From Madurella fahalii (lineage: Eukaryota > Ascomycota > Sordariomycetes > Sordariales), in contig CM056875.1 of assembly GCA_029876055.1 (NCBI GenBank), forward strand, positions 6,411,001 to 6,475,000: a stretch of 64,000 nt of DNA. Direction: 5' to 3'. The notes below the pieces were generated by a model that saw only the letters and a program-made list of their open reading frames with translations, ran no database searches and had not been told where the DNA came from. Below are positions 1 through 11,450 of this stretch, one piece after another. A program made the translations under genes and the position numbers. The stretch's first letter is position 1. Each line of letters starts with the position of its first letter.

Positions 1-2570
1 TTGCTTGGCGCTATCGCTCTCCAGGCTTTGGGGGATCTCATATTCTTGTACGAGCTTCAGGATCGAATCGCGCAGCTGGTGGTAATCCTTATCGAGCTCC
101 GGCCGTTCGTCCGCAGATGACTCGCCCTCGGTATCGCTGGTGTTTGATGAGTTTTCCTCGTCTATTCCATCGTCTGGATCAAACGTCATCTGGGTTGAAA
201 GCTGATTCCCGTCGGCTGAAATGAATAGCACAGCCCATCTCTCGGCACACGGGTGGCATGAGCCGTGCACGACATCCTGGCCTAGAATTTGTGTCATCTC
301 GTGCATTGCCAGACGCAGCCTGTAGCCATCTTCTTCGTATTTGTTTGGCTGCTTCTGGAGGCTAGGCTCCTGAGCCGGAGGGGAGTAGCGAGGCGGGCTG
401 CCTTCCTCCAGAAGGGGCTCCCTGGAGGTGGTGGCGTCACTGATGAACGACTCAGCACTTGTGCTAATGACCGACATGGTGTCGAAATTGCTCGGTGCTG
501 TTCTTATGGACATAGGCTGTGAGACGGCCGAGAATCCTGATACAGACGGCGCGCCCGACCGTCGGCCGCCCGAATGGGATGACTGCGGTCTCCGCTCGGG
601 GAAGAGCGCGTTGACTAACGTCGCAAGATCCGCCGGGCTAATCACTAAATAGGGGTGGACCTCGGCTGTCTCCCGGAGGGAGGTAATTGACCGTGCTGGC
701 AGGAGACGGGGCTTCTTCCGAAACTTTGAGGAATCCTTGAAACGGGTGTAGATGCTTTCGATGTGGCCCTTGACCTTTGGCGGTGTTGATACTGGAGTCT
801 TGCTCTGCAGCATGTCAACAACATATTTCTGAGCGTGCATGGCCACGGTCTTCAAGATCTTCTGGCGGCCATATTCGGTGATGTGGTAGTCGGCCATCAT
901 GCCATAAGCCTCTGGGTGGATGACGACGCCGAGCAACCAGGTTGTAAACATGTACTTGGCGATGAGCCATCGGCGTGTGCTCTCGACATATTTCTTATCC
1001 AGACGCTTCAGGATCTCATTTCCCAACTCGATCAGACCCTCGGGAATGCCGGTGGCGTCCTCGTCATCAATGACTTCAAAGAGCTCGTCGACGGCCCTGG
1101 TGTAGAATTCCTCGGCGGCGATCTGATCCTTGGAGGTCCAATCCGAGAGGTTGAAACGGGTCCCATGTTGGTCTTCAGCACGGTCAAGCAAGAAGGCTCC
1201 ATCCTCAAGGATCTTCATGAGGTACCATTCCATGTTAGACTTGCCAGCCCAGTCACGCATCGAGATCCAAACATTGAGCACCGAAATAACAGTCTGCTCG
1301 CTGCCCGTTGTCGACGAGCAGATCAGGCGAGCGCACGCATTGGCCCAAGTTACGGTCCTGCGCTTGTCCTCTGCGCTATCGGGGCCTGCGGAATTAGCAA
1401 AGCAGGTGTAGATGAGGGCCGAGATGGCATCGTGGCGCTGAAACGAGAGAAGCCGTTCAATGGCACTACGCTCCTTGCCTGGGGCCCCGGATCCCCCGGA
1501 CCCTCCGTACGCAGAGCCGGACATGCTGCTGGGTCCGGAGAATGTGGAGCCCCCCGAGGGAATGCGGCTAGACGACCGGCTGTGGTAGGGAAGAACGGAT
1601 TCGATAGGCTCAAGCGCTTGGTGGAAGCTAGTCAGGGCCTGCAGCTCAGCTTGGTTTAAAGACGCGATCCGCGTAGCCAAATAGTCTGGGTTAGTCCTGA
1701 TCTGATTGAGGAAGTTCAAGAAGGTTTCCCGGGATGAAGCAGAGATCTCGTTCAGGAAGGGCGTCACGGCGTTGGGGGATGTGCTCGCGCCAGTGACGGA
1801 CCCGGTGGGAGTGTCCAGGCTCTCGGTTGAGACCAGGCCGGGGGTTTGTAAGAGCTCCATCTCGGGCTCCAACAGGGCATAACGACGGGTCTCGTCGCAA
1901 CTCCTCCGAACATCAATGACGGCGTTGTAGAGAGCGGCAAAGGTCTTCTTGTCATCCCCGCGGAATGTGTCAACCAGGTTACGATGGGCAATCTCGCCAC
2001 ATCTCATCAACCGGGCAGAGAGCGCGGTCGACACCAGGCTCCTCTGGAGCCGGATCCTTGTGTTTGCGCGCTTGCGCTCTTGGTACTTGCACAGGCGTAC
2101 AAGGTGGGCCAGCTCCTCCAGGGTCGTACCGTCGTTCTCCGGGCTTGCGAGATGGGGGTTCGTGTACAGTGACACATCGGTCAACAACGGACGTAAAAAC
2201 TTCATCTTTCCATGCTTGTCGTCTGGGGGGAGAGCGGGATTCCGGCCGCGTCGAGACTGTCGGACGAGTCGTTTGGAGCCGGCGTCGGCGCCGGTGATGG
2301 GACGCGCGCTTGGTCGATGATGGGTCTGCTTCGGATCGGGGTCGAAATCGGGACGTGCTGGGTGGAGGGACGCCTCGGGAGGTCATCGCTGCGGCGCCCG
2401 GAGCCGCTCATGGTGTCTTTGGTTGCGCGTGATGGGCTTCTCGACCGATGGCGCCGTGAGCGTGAAACCTCGACATGGTTGTCGGAAGGGGACGGTGTCG
2501 GCGATCTCGAAGCTGGGGTGGCGGGAGCCGACGGAGCTGTGTGTACGAGCGGACGAGTCAGCATGCGCAT
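1..2570 (-). CDS. RasGAP-like GTPase-activating protein, partial (C-terminus beyond left edge)
   Basis: Reading is open on the minus strand from the ATG at 2205 (MKFLRPLLTDVS) to the window edge, over 700 codons. The segment coded around 870-1000 (AKYMFTTWLLGVVIHPEAYG) resembles the RasGAP-domain helix that carries the xLRFxxPAxxxP motif. Before it lies a long helical region, after it a Ser-rich tail with acidic stretches. The inferred role is stimulating GTP hydrolysis by a Ras-type GTPase at membranes; the exact subfamily is not settled. Upstream of 2205 the coding trend continues in another frame from an ATG at 2570 (Ser/Pro/Arg-rich, SRSRRHRSRSPSR). The two frames meet at a run of six C (minus strand, 2225-2230), and one extra C would join them smoothly as IPLSPPDDKHGKMKF. 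I therefore place the start at 2570 with a likely one-base deletion; the alternative is a start at 2205. Confidence 0.6.
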
Positions 2571-5500
2571 CGTTAAGAGTCCCTGGCATTAGTTTCCCTC
2601 CCAACATACGCGGCGACGAGTGGATGGCGACGGGCGACGAGAGGGAGCGCTGCATGGATATCATAATGGGCCCATGAGGGGGGTCGAGTTGGCGGCTGCG
2701 ATCGCCCATGTGCTACCAGCGAACTGCTGATAGCTGTGGCAAGGATCGCTGGGACTCGAGGGGACGGGCCTTGGTAGCTCGGCAAATCGGGCGCCGTATC
2801 CCACGAGTTGGGCAGAGCAGGCGTCTATCCGGACGCCCAAGCGTGCGTTGCTGGACGAATGTCGAGGGCCGCGCGAGTGCGGCAATGGAAAGCTTCGGCT
2901 CTGGCCGGCTCGCGACCAAAGTTCTGCCTTTCAGGTGTCCCGCAGGGACATTGTTAGTTATCGGAAAAGGAGCGGCAGTGATGGCTGAGGTGTCGCGGGA
3001 ACCGTCGAGGCCGTGGGATGACGTTGCGGGCTGCCGCTGAGTACGATCTGACAGGGCGGGATGGGCGAAGATGAGAGAGCGTGTTTTCCTTGCAGCTCTC
3101 TGCGTCTTGCCCTGCTCCCGTGTTGATGTAGAAGGCGTGGGGTAGGGGACGACCAGCCACTGGGCCGCTAGCCCGGATGGGGGACACGCAGCGACCGGGG
3201 GTGGGACAAGCCAGTGGGCTGTTCATCTGCCACGCCCGAATCCCTGTCACCCGCCCAATCTTTCGACTGCTTCTGTCAATCAGAGTCGTGAATGAGCTGG
3301 CTCTGGCCGGCGGGCGAGCCGCAGCACCGCGTCTGCTCCCTCGCACGACCTTCAGGGTTTTCTGCTGGTGGCCCGATTCGTTTCCATGCCGGAATGGCGA
3401 TGACTGTTCCTCCGCCAGTCGCATTTGCCTCTTTGTCTAAGCCTGCCCGACTTGCGCCTGACATGAGCTCAGCTGCTTGTGCGCGCGTGCCTCCGACCTC
3501 GATTCCTTGGTTTCAGTCATTGAGCGCTCTGCGTCATCGCTGCCTTACCAAGCGCTTTCCCTGCCCTACGAGACCTGCGCAGTAACTCACAGCCTCGGCA
3601 GGGGAGTTTCTCGCCCGTCCTCCCTCTCACTCCAATGCCCAATCTCGGTAATACCTCGCTCCTGTGAGAGTGACTGGGCGGCCAAAAACGGGTTGCGACA
3701 ACTGCCAGCTCACGCAACCGCCCCGAGCTGGCTGACGGCCTTTCACATTGCTCAGAGTGGCGGCAGCTAATCACCAGGCTTCCGAAAGTGACCATGCACC
3801 GTCATCTCTCTGATATTGTCCGCGCCTACTACCTCTCCCCGTCTCGGTCCCTTTCTGTCTCTCCCGACGCCCACTTGGATAGCATCCCCTTTCTCCAGGC
3901 CACAGCCTGCTGAGCTGGCCTTGCATAGTGCCCCACCTCTCCTCTGCCAAGGGGACCCAGTTTTGGCGGTCGGCCCTGCTGAAACGGGCCAATCTCTGCT
4001 CTCCACGACCCAAAACCACACGGACGGAACCTGCCCGCATCTTCGAGCCCAGCATCGTCCGGGTTGCCAACTCAGCCGCCGCGTCGCCAATCAAATGCCG
4101 CCACCCTATCCGCTCTACCGCTCGCCTGCTGTCGGAGACCGCTGCGTCTCGACTCTCGACTCTTTCCAGCCTGCCTCGGTTCCTGCAACTCCAGGGACGA
4201 TCGGCCGTCGCCGTCGACGCCTCCGCTTCCATCCTCCCAAGCTTCCGTCTTAGTCTTGTTGAGTCCCAACCATCCAATCGACCCGCTCCCGGGGTCGTCA
4301 TTCTCGTAACCCATGACCCCGACGAAGAAATTCCTCCGGGGACGTTGAACGAAAGCGGTGGGTGAATGCCCATGCAACCCCTTTTCTGATGGGTCGTCTC
4401 CTGAGCCGCGTCGATCTGGGCAGCCGCCGTCCTGATTCCCCTCTTTTTCTGTAACCTGTGTGTGTCGGAGGGGGGCGAAGATATGGAAAGTACATGCAGT
4501 CTGCACGCCTTCTCCATCCGGCGCGTCCCGAATCGCCATTGGCTGCCCCGGTTCCCGATCCTCTGCAGTGCGCGGTGCCGGCGCCGGCGGCTGCAACTGG
4601 CCTGGTCCCGACCGCTTACCCCTAGGTACCTCACTACAGAATATTTGCTGCTATTTTGTTACTCCTCAAGCAGGATTTCTGTCCAAAGAAATTGCCCGGA
4701 TTCGCGGACTGTCTTAAACGCCTTCTTGGCCCAGGATCCGACTCCTGCTATTCCTGTTTGCGCCTTGACTGTGCAAAAGGACCAATATAAAGGGTTCAAG
4801 GAGCATTGCGCACAATATGAAAGTTCCCTGTACTCGACCTGCATCACGTCGCTTCGCTGTTCACTTGCAGATGCAATGTTCGTAGGACGTAGTGGTTACC
4901 TCCCTTTTCCCGGAGACAAATTTACGTGTAAGCATGCGAGCCATCTCGGATGCAGTGTGGTACGCGATGCGTCTTCTCGCAACACACTGGCGTTGTACTG
5001 CGCAAGCGGACGGGCGAGAGGATCGCACAAAGTGGCCAAAGGAGGTATGCCGCGCCGTGATGTGCGTGAGCATGCTTGCATCTCTTCTTGGCATGGAATC
5101 GACCTTGGACATGTAACATCAATTTTTGCATTGCCTATCGTAGCTCCCCATCGCCAGGGTAGACCCCTCTGAGGGAAATCTTTTCTATGTCCACATCATG
5201 GGACAATAACCAGTCGAATTGACCCCTCCCCCGCCCGCCGTTACAACACGCCATAACCGCCCAAGAAAAAACCACACCCGGATATTGGGACTCTCGACGA
5301 ATGTCATCCAATCAATCCCCTCCGATACCCATCCTTGAAGCGATAGCTAGCATATGCAAGTGATCCCAACCAGGTTCAACACAGAAAAGGGAATGAGAAG
5401 GAATGTAACGGAAAGCGGTGACGCGAGAAAAAAAAAAAAGAAAAAAAAAAGGAAAAAGAAAATAAGAAAATAAAATAAGAAAAATAAAAATAAAATTTAG

Positions 5501-5690
5501 CTTGTTAACCCGGCCGCATAATCGGCCGCATGACATGGCAGCAAGTGCGGCGCCCGGGCCTCCCCGATCCTCTCCTCCCCCTTCCGCTCCTAGTATGGTG
5601 CAGCTGGGAAGCTCAAAGCACATGACTAAACCGACCTGCACCGGAACGCTTTCCCCGTCTGCAGCCTCTCCCCTCGCTTGGTCAAATATA
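2571..5690. other. Long spacer or 5' leader region, no convincing gene
   Basis: This 3.1-kb stretch has only short overlapping open frames without recognisable motifs. The plus strand is pyrimidine-rich from about 3200 to 4450 (purine-rich on the minus strand), which suits a long promoter or 5' leader of the minus-strand RasGAP-like gene. Short upstream ORFs are possible there. An A-rich tract near 5430-5497 marks the 3' side of hapX. Confidence 0.5.
5430..5497. repeat. A-rich low-complexity tract
   Basis: Runs of A broken by single G or T, just downstream of the hapX stop codon (hapX is on the minus strand, where the tract reads T-rich). It probably lies in the 3' UTR or terminator region. 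Confidence 0.8.
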
Positions 5691-7688
5691 TCACTCACCC
5701 CTGCCGAATCTCACGTCAAAGTCCTTCAGCACGCTCATGATACTAGCAGCCTCAACTTCGATCGGCGGCCGCCTGCTTCCGGGGGGGTATCCCCGCGTAT
5801 TTCCCCCGCTTGGCCGAGGAACCGGTAGGGCCTTGAGTTTAGGCAGCCAGGACCCAATGTCGTCGGCCGCCTCATCAAAGTGTCGGTGGCTGGCCAAGGT
5901 CTTATAGGCTTCGGCGCAAGGGATGCTGAGGACGGAGCCGGGAGTTGCCGAGCCGCCTCCGGTGGCGGCGCTCATCCTCTCTGTAACGCCGGCAGCAACA
6001 ACGGTAGGGATGGGAGCCGAAGAGGGAGTAGAAAACCCAGTTGCATCTGGACCCTTGGCTGTTTTGCAACACCCGCCTGGGCCGCCGTTTCCGCAACACC
6101 CGCCCACGCTGCCTCCAGTATTGTTGTTCTTCTCAAAGTTTGCGGCTAGCGAACGGCAGAATAAGCCCGACTTAGGATCCGCGAGACACTGTTCGCAGGT
6201 GCCAGGGCCGTTGGGGCCGCAGCCGCTTGGTCTTGCGGGAGGTCTGGAGTTGGTAGTGGCAGGGGAACGCTGTAAGTCACGTAAGCCCGGAAGTTTTATG
6301 GCGCCCGTCGCCGTGACTTCTACTGCCATGGGAACGACATCATTCTCGGACGGCGGCGGGGTGTGTGTCTGTATCTTCTCAGACATCTGCGGACCGGCTG
6401 GCACTGTGGACGCCATCATGGCGTCGGCGCAGACGCAGTAAGTCCCGTCCTTGCAGAAACCGCACGAGTCCCTGGGTTCTATGGAAATTAGGGGTTGAAG
6501 CTGTGATGGTGGTGGCGGCGGGAAGACGGATGCCATTGGTTCTTTGTTGGCATGGGATGCAAACATGGTGGTGAAATCTGTCTCCATATCAACACCGGCA
6601 TGTGAGCGCTGCCGTTTCTCCTCCTGGCTCGGCGATGACGGTGAGCTTGGCGGTCTCGGCCGTTTCAAGTCGGCGACAGCGGCCATAGACGCTTCGAGAG
6701 TCTTCTCTAGGCATTCGCATCTCGTACCGAGGGAGCACTTTCCACAGCCCATAGAAAGATCCGCATTCTGGAGGACCTCGTCCGCGCATGCACATGAACC
6801 GTTCGTGCGGCATCCGCCGCAGGTTAGATCCACCACCTCGGAGGGTTCTTCCGGGGGAGAGACTATCTGAGAGATGGAGAATGGCTGAGTCATGGATCGA
6901 GGTCCAGCGATTGGGATGGACTGCGGCATCCCGTTCCTCGGCGGTGCGGGTTGTAATGGCCGCATAGTTTGTGGCATTGGGACCGGACTTGACTGCAGGT
7001 GTTTTGGCGTTGGCATCACACTCTCACTCCTGGTCTGTGCCGGAGGCTGGGGGCTTTCCCAATTGCCCACTATGCTATCGCGTCCTTGGCGCTCCTTCTC
7101 GAGCATCGCTTCCAGCCACTGGCATCTTGACTGCAGTGTCTGCGTCTCGATTTCTAGATGGCTAATCCGTTCCTGCAGCTCACGGACCGTCCGCTCGTGA
7201 GTCTCCTTTTCTTCCTCCAGCTGTTCCTCCAGTTCTCCGACACGAGCTGCCCTGCGTTCCCGAAACGCTCTTTGCGCGGCGCGGTTTTGTGCCTTGCGCT
7301 TGGTTGGCGGGGTGTCGGTGGCAGGCTTGCGGCCGGGCTTCGGTCTGGGAGGTATGACCCATTCCTTGCTGGTCATGCTCAACGTCTTAGGCTGTGACAG
7401 GGAAGCCGGCGAGGCAGCAGACGGCGATGCCATGTTATCCATCGCTCCCGAGGCCTTGATGGTGGGCGGCTGGTTCGCGGTGTTGGGTCGGATTGTGACC
7501 GGAGGGGCGGTCGAGCATGAGGATGTTGGGGTGGAGACATTTGACGGAGAGGGGGCCGAGGTGGGGGTAGTCGCAGAATGGGGTGAATCCAGATTGATGG
7601 CCGTTGTGATGGACAGTGTCCTCAACGGTGCTGCATCGGCACTGCCGGAGCTGGGGCCGCCGCCCTGAATCGCAGTATTGACTGCCAT
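5691..7688 (-). CDS. hapX: HapX, bZIP iron-responsive regulator of the CCAAT-binding complex
   Basis: The protein has about 665 residues from the ATG at 7688 (MAVNTAIQ). Near residues 108-123 is a HAP4-like CCAAT-complex binding motif (KEWVIPPRPKPGRKP). A bZIP basic region follows at about 135-150 (NRAAQRAFRERRAARV), then a coiled coil. Four cysteine-rich regions come next, near 290-301 (CGGCRTNGSCAC), 315-326 (CGKCSLGTRCEC), 409-420 (CGFCKDGTYCVC) and 490-511, and a further CC-rich stretch follows. This order is diagnostic of HapX, which with the CBC represses iron-consuming genes in iron starvation and senses iron through the Cys-rich regions. An upstream in-frame ATG at 7868 would add 60 residues without HapX character, so I prefer 7688. 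No intron is seen. Neighbour COG2 is divergent. Confidence 0.93.
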   Translation of the reverse strand: MAVNTAIQGGGPSSGSADAAPLRTLSITTAINLDSPHSATTPTSAPSPSNVSTPTSSCSTAPPVTIRPNTANQPPTIKASGAMDNMASPSAASPASLSQPKTLSMTSKEWVIPPRPKPGRKPATDTPPTKRKAQNRAAQRAFRERRAARVGELEEQLEEEKETHERTVRELQERISHLEIETQTLQSRCQWLEAMLEKERQGRDSIVGNWESPQPPAQTRSESVMPTPKHLQSSPVPMPQTMRPLQPAPPRNGMPQSIPIAGPRSMTQPFSISQIVSPPEEPSEVVDLTCGGCRTNGSCACADEVLQNADLSMGCGKCSLGTRCECLEKTLEASMAAVADLKRPRPPSSPSSPSQEEKRQRSHAGVDMETDFTTMFASHANKEPMASVFPPPPPSQLQPLISIEPRDSCGFCKDGTYCVCADAMMASTVPAGPQMSEKIQTHTPPPSENDVVPMAVEVTATGAIKLPGLRDLQRSPATTNSRPPARPSGCGPNGPGTCEQCLADPKSGLFCRSLAANFEKNNNTGGSVGGCCGNGGPGGCCKTAKGPDATGFSTPSSAPIPTVVAAGVTERMSAATGGGSATPGSVLSIPCAEAYKTLASHRHFDEAADDIGSWLPKLKALPVPRPSGGNTRGYPPGSRRPPIEVEAASIMSVLKDFDVRFGRGE

Positions 7689-9021
7689 CGTGCCGATGGC
7701 CGGGGATGATGGGGTGCACGGATCGGCTACGATTCGCCGAGGCGTGTAGGCCGTTTTCCTCCTTAAATGTCGCAATGACGTTCTAGAGCCCTTAGGTGGG
7801 TTTCTGAGCGCCAAAAAGGTAGCGGACAGGCTCGAGAACGTGAATTGTCTGATGAAGGGTACTTTCAAAAGAATCCGAATGTCGCCGGTAAGACGGTGAG
7901 ACCCCGGGAGGATTGAGACCTTTCGTGAACTTCAATGTCGCAACAACCAGCCAGGTAGGAACCCCGCAATTCAGGCGGCTCAAGATATGTGAGAGACTCG
8001 GTTGTACAGATATTCAGAGGGCAAGTTGAAGGGTTAAACCATTCCCTGGCGCACTTCTGGTGTCTCCGAGTTGGATTGCAGAATGCACGAGATGACGAGG
8101 GAACGACGTTGAATGAGGTCGAAAACTAGTAATTCTCTGCTTCTTTGCTGCAAAATTCGGCAGGACTTGTGTTCCTCCCATTCCGACCCGAGGACCGGCG
8201 GCAGGGAAATTCCGGGAGCGAGGCGGTTAGTCCCCTGAAGTTTGTGACTCGGCAGAGATGCGATCGAGATGGATCAGTCCACTGACTGATTGATAAGATT
8301 ACTTGGCGGCGCTACACTAATATGGGCTTAGCGCGCTCGGACTGGACCACTCATGCATCGAGTGCGCCAGGATCTCCGTGCCGAAGCCGAAAAGCCCGGA
8401 GGAACTGGGCGCGGCTACGCTGTGGGCTTGCTGACGGGGAGATTAGCGATTATCAGTCGATCTTATGATTGTCCTGTCCTAGTTTGTGAAAGCGGCCCGG
8501 TGAGGGGATTGCGCGCAAGCGATGTCGGAGAACCAAAACGAGGGGATCCAGGTACGATCAACGGTTAAGGTTATCGAAACATCCTTCGGAGAAGGGGGAT
8601 ACGGGCCGTTTACCAGCGTATCTGCTTGTTTCGAGTTTGGTGTCGAATTAATATTGCAACGACGATTTCTTGTCCACGCTAGATTGCAATGTAGAAAGGT
8701 GAGTGACGCCGGGCTTCGATAAGCAGATCTTCGATTCTCGACGGCGTTTTCCCCATCCGTGCCGGTTCCAGCACAGACCATTCCCGCAAGCCAAGAACCC
8801 ATCGTTTAGAGATGCCCGTCGACTTTTTCGGACACGGAATCCGGCAGGGATGCCACCGCCATCCGAAGCCACATGCACCCGCCCACCGACCCAAAGCCAA
8901 ACGGGAAACGGTACATGCCGCAGCTGAACGACAACCTCTGTTTGCCGTTAATTCCATGACCCAACTGCTACGGGAATAACCCGACCCGCATCCCACCTAC
9001 ACCGCAGCAACCACCGTCACA
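7689..9021. promoter_or_regulatory. Divergent upstream region of hapX and COG2
   Basis: This is the shared 1.3-kb non-coding interval. A GATA-type site, TGATAAG, lies at 8291-8297. In several ascomycetes hapX is repressed by the GATA factor SreA/SRE, so the site may be functional; that is inference. No other gene is evident. Confidence 0.3.
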
Positions 9022-9981
9022 ATGGCGCACCTCTCCCTCCCCTCGCCGTCTTCCCGTCCCGCATCTTCCTACTCCTACTCAGGCTTCAACCTCCCTTCCT
9101 CTTCCTCTTCTTCCGCAGACGCCGACGACGACAACGACGAACCCCTCCCCTTCCCCGAGGCCCTCTCCCGCAGGGACTTCCTCGCTCCGGATTTTGACGC
9201 CGCATCCTACCTTTCGGCGCTCCACACCGGCGGGCCGGCATCCCGACACCAGACCCTCGAGGACCTGCGTAGCGAATTACGCGACCGGAGTTCTGCCATC
9301 AGTGCCGAGTTGCTCGAGCTGGTCAATGCCAACTACACGGCGTTTCTCAGTCTTGGGGATGAGCTCAAGGGCGGGGAGGATCGAGTCGAGGATGTGCGGG
9401 TCGCGCTGCTGGGGTTTCGAAGGGCCGTTGAGGAGGTGCAGAGTAGAGTGCGCGAGCGGAGGGTTGAGGTGGGTGCACTGAATGATGAGTTGCAGGACGT
9501 GAAAGGGGCTGTGGAACTAGGGAGGAAGATGCTCGAGCTTGATGAGAGGGTCACGGGCTTGGAGGCGAGGCTTGCGGTTGGGAGTATTGGGCTAGGGCAG
9601 GGGAAGAAGATCCAGGATGATGAGGATGGGGATGAGTGGGGAGACGAGTTTGAACAGAGCGATGATGATGAAGAGGAGGAGGAGGAGGAAGGGAGTGTGG
9701 AATTCATCAGCAGCAGCCCGTCGAAGCTGACCGCGCTGGCGAGGGATTATGGCCTAGCGGAGAAGATTGCAGCGTCCATTGGTCGCGAAATGCCGTTTGT
9801 GAAGAAAATGGAGGAAAGGATGTCGAGGTGTCGGAACACGATACTGCTGGACTTAAGCACGGCGCTGAGAGAAGCTCGCAAGGCAGGCGCGAAAGGACAA
9901 GGCCGTGTCCTCAAGTTCCTGGGGATATACAGAATGCTGGACGCGGAAGCTGACGCGGTAAAAGTCTTAAAGGAGACATAA
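9022..9981 (+). CDS. COG2: Conserved oligomeric Golgi complex subunit 2
   Basis: This single-exon gene encodes 319 residues. After a Ser-rich, acidic N-terminal leader comes the COG2 signature, reading LPFPEALSRRDFLAPDFDA and then YLSALHTGGPASRHQTLEDL, followed by a helical region with ELLELVNANYTAFLSLGDEL. Further helices and an acidic patch (residues about 195-227, with a run of E/D) precede the C-terminal helix. COG2 is a lobe A subunit of the COG tether for retrograde intra-Golgi vesicles. The length fits the short fungal COG2 proteins, which contain little beyond the N-terminal domain. It is divergent from hapX. Confidence 0.88.
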   Translation: MAHLSLPSPSSRPASSYSYSGFNLPSSSSSSADADDDNDEPLPFPEALSRRDFLAPDFDAASYLSALHTGGPASRHQTLEDLRSELRDRSSAISAELLELVNANYTAFLSLGDELKGGEDRVEDVRVALLGFRRAVEEVQSRVRERRVEVGALNDELQDVKGAVELGRKMLELDERVTGLEARLAVGSIGLGQGKKIQDDEDGDEWGDEFEQSDDDEEEEEEEGSVEFISSSPSKLTALARDYGLAEKIAASIGREMPFVKKMEERMSRCRNTILLDLSTALREARKAGAKGQGRVLKFLGIYRMLDAEADAVKVLKET

Positions 9982-10117
9982 CCGGTGACGTGAACACTGT
10001 CGAGGCATGTTCGAGCACCGCCAATATCATTGCAAGAAAAATCAAGATACCCAAGCCGTTGGCACGCTTTACTCTCATAACATTATAGTACACGACAGAC
10101 ATCTATGATACAAAGGG

Positions 10118-11080
10118 CTACATGACAGATTGTAGGTCCTCGGGCTTGAGGTTCTCATCTTTCGGGGCGAACGTGCCATCCAGACTGAACCCAGGGCCAT
10201 TAGTCGAGCTCAAAACAACCTCATCGAGGGCCTTAGGGTGGTTGTCATCGACGTTGTTGATGTCCTGCTTCAACAGGGACATGACAGCTTTGACATTATC
10301 AGACAGCATCTTCGGAGTGAAACCCAGCTGGCCAACCGCCAATCTCACCACGCCGCTCCGTTCCCTGTACTCATCGGCACCAATAAGGTCTTGCATGGTA
10401 GCCTTAAGGTCGGTCGCAATCGTCTTGGTCTTCGCACTGGGCATCAAGCCCTTAGGACCTAATATCTTGCCGAGATTTGCCTTTCTCAGAGCGTCCTGGC
10501 TGTCTACATGGCAAATCAACTTGTTGAAAGGGATGTTGCCGGCACGGACGCTCTCAAACAGGCTTTCCTCTCCCACCGCCACGGCACCGAGCTGCTGTGC
10601 CTCGACCGCGAGCGGGCTACCTTCGGGGCAGATGACACCGATACGTGTGTCGGTCTTGACTGGGAAGGGCAGACGGATCCGATTTCGTACCACGGGCCCA
10701 CCCTTTGACGTTCTGAGCTTGACGGCGAGCTCGTATTTGACAACGGCGGGCGGACGTCCAACCTCGAAGGCCCGGATATAGCTGGATTGAGAGTTAGCAG
10801 GACGAGACCAGCAGCGGGGAAGCAGTGGGACTCACCGCATAGCATCGCAAAGAGAAAATTGCTCCATCGGGCTCAGATCGTAGCAGCGGAATGTCTTGTA
10901 CGTCTTCTTCTTCTTTGTCGGGCGCTTGCGCATGCCTCCTCCTCCGGACGCATATCGTGCCCAGGAAGCCATGGCTGATGGTGCAAGGAATCTCGGTATC
11001 GCCGAAGTTAATGCTGGTCTGACTGGAGCCAATAGGCTGGGCCTTGCCAGCGAGGCAAGGCATTGGTTTGTGGAAGCCAT
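10118..11080 (-). CDS. Mitochondrial large-subunit ribosomal protein uL1m
   Basis: Two exons: 11080-10836, then an intron 10835-10782 (GTGAGT...CTAACTCTCAATCCAG), then 10781-10118. The join reads ...LCDAMR-YIRAFEVGRPPA. The N-terminus (MASTNQCLASLARPSLLAP) is Arg/Ser/Ala-rich without acidic residues, as in a mitochondrial presequence. Ribosomal protein L1 motifs follow, including GKILGPKGLMPSAKTKT, which is the classic L1 signature. The protein sits in the L1 stalk of the mitoribosome. An upstream ATG at 11158 would add 26 residues (MKGAIERPRP...); the 11080 start gives the better presequence. It is divergent from the glutamyl-tRNA synthetase gene. Confidence 0.93.
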
Positions 11081-11450
11081 CGCGCCGTCACCGCTGTCAA
11101 ACACGGGGCGGTGCGATGTCGCGAACTTGGGTCTTGGACGTTCAATTGCACCTTTCAAAAAAAAAAAGTTGGGTCCAATCAGCAGGGCTGTTCTGGAGCC
11201 TCAGATCTTAGGCGACAACGGCAATGACAAGGATAGTAACAGGGTCTCTGTCGGGGCACTCACCGCCCGGCAAAACTACCCCGCCACACAGAGCATCATT
11301 GGAATGCTCCTCCTGCCCCTCCAAAAACTTGTGACATTACAGAAAGATTGACTCAGAGCAAAAAGAGTTTGGCAGACTCAGTGTTATAAACCTACCCATT
11401 TGTAATTTCTGCTTGCGTTCTGAGGCCAATTTCTTCCTCTCAATCACGAT
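11081..11450. promoter_or_regulatory. Divergent promoter region between uL1m and glutamyl-tRNA synthetase
   Basis: A 370-bp interval between the two divergent start codons. A short A-run lies at about 11157-11167. I see no further gene; both promoters must lie here. Confidence 0.5.

Noticed and set aside
3771..4634. 287-codon minus-strand open frame
   Set aside because: Low-complexity Arg/Gly-rich translation of a purine-rich strand; consistent with leader or spacer DNA, not with a protein.
4462..5172. 236-codon plus-strand open frame
   Set aside because: The translation has no motif, erratic composition and no homology-like blocks; probably chance in a G+C-rich spacer.
7688..7868. HapX start at 7868
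   Set aside because: The extra 60 residues lack HapX-like sequence and look like translated 5' leader; it cannot be fully excluded.
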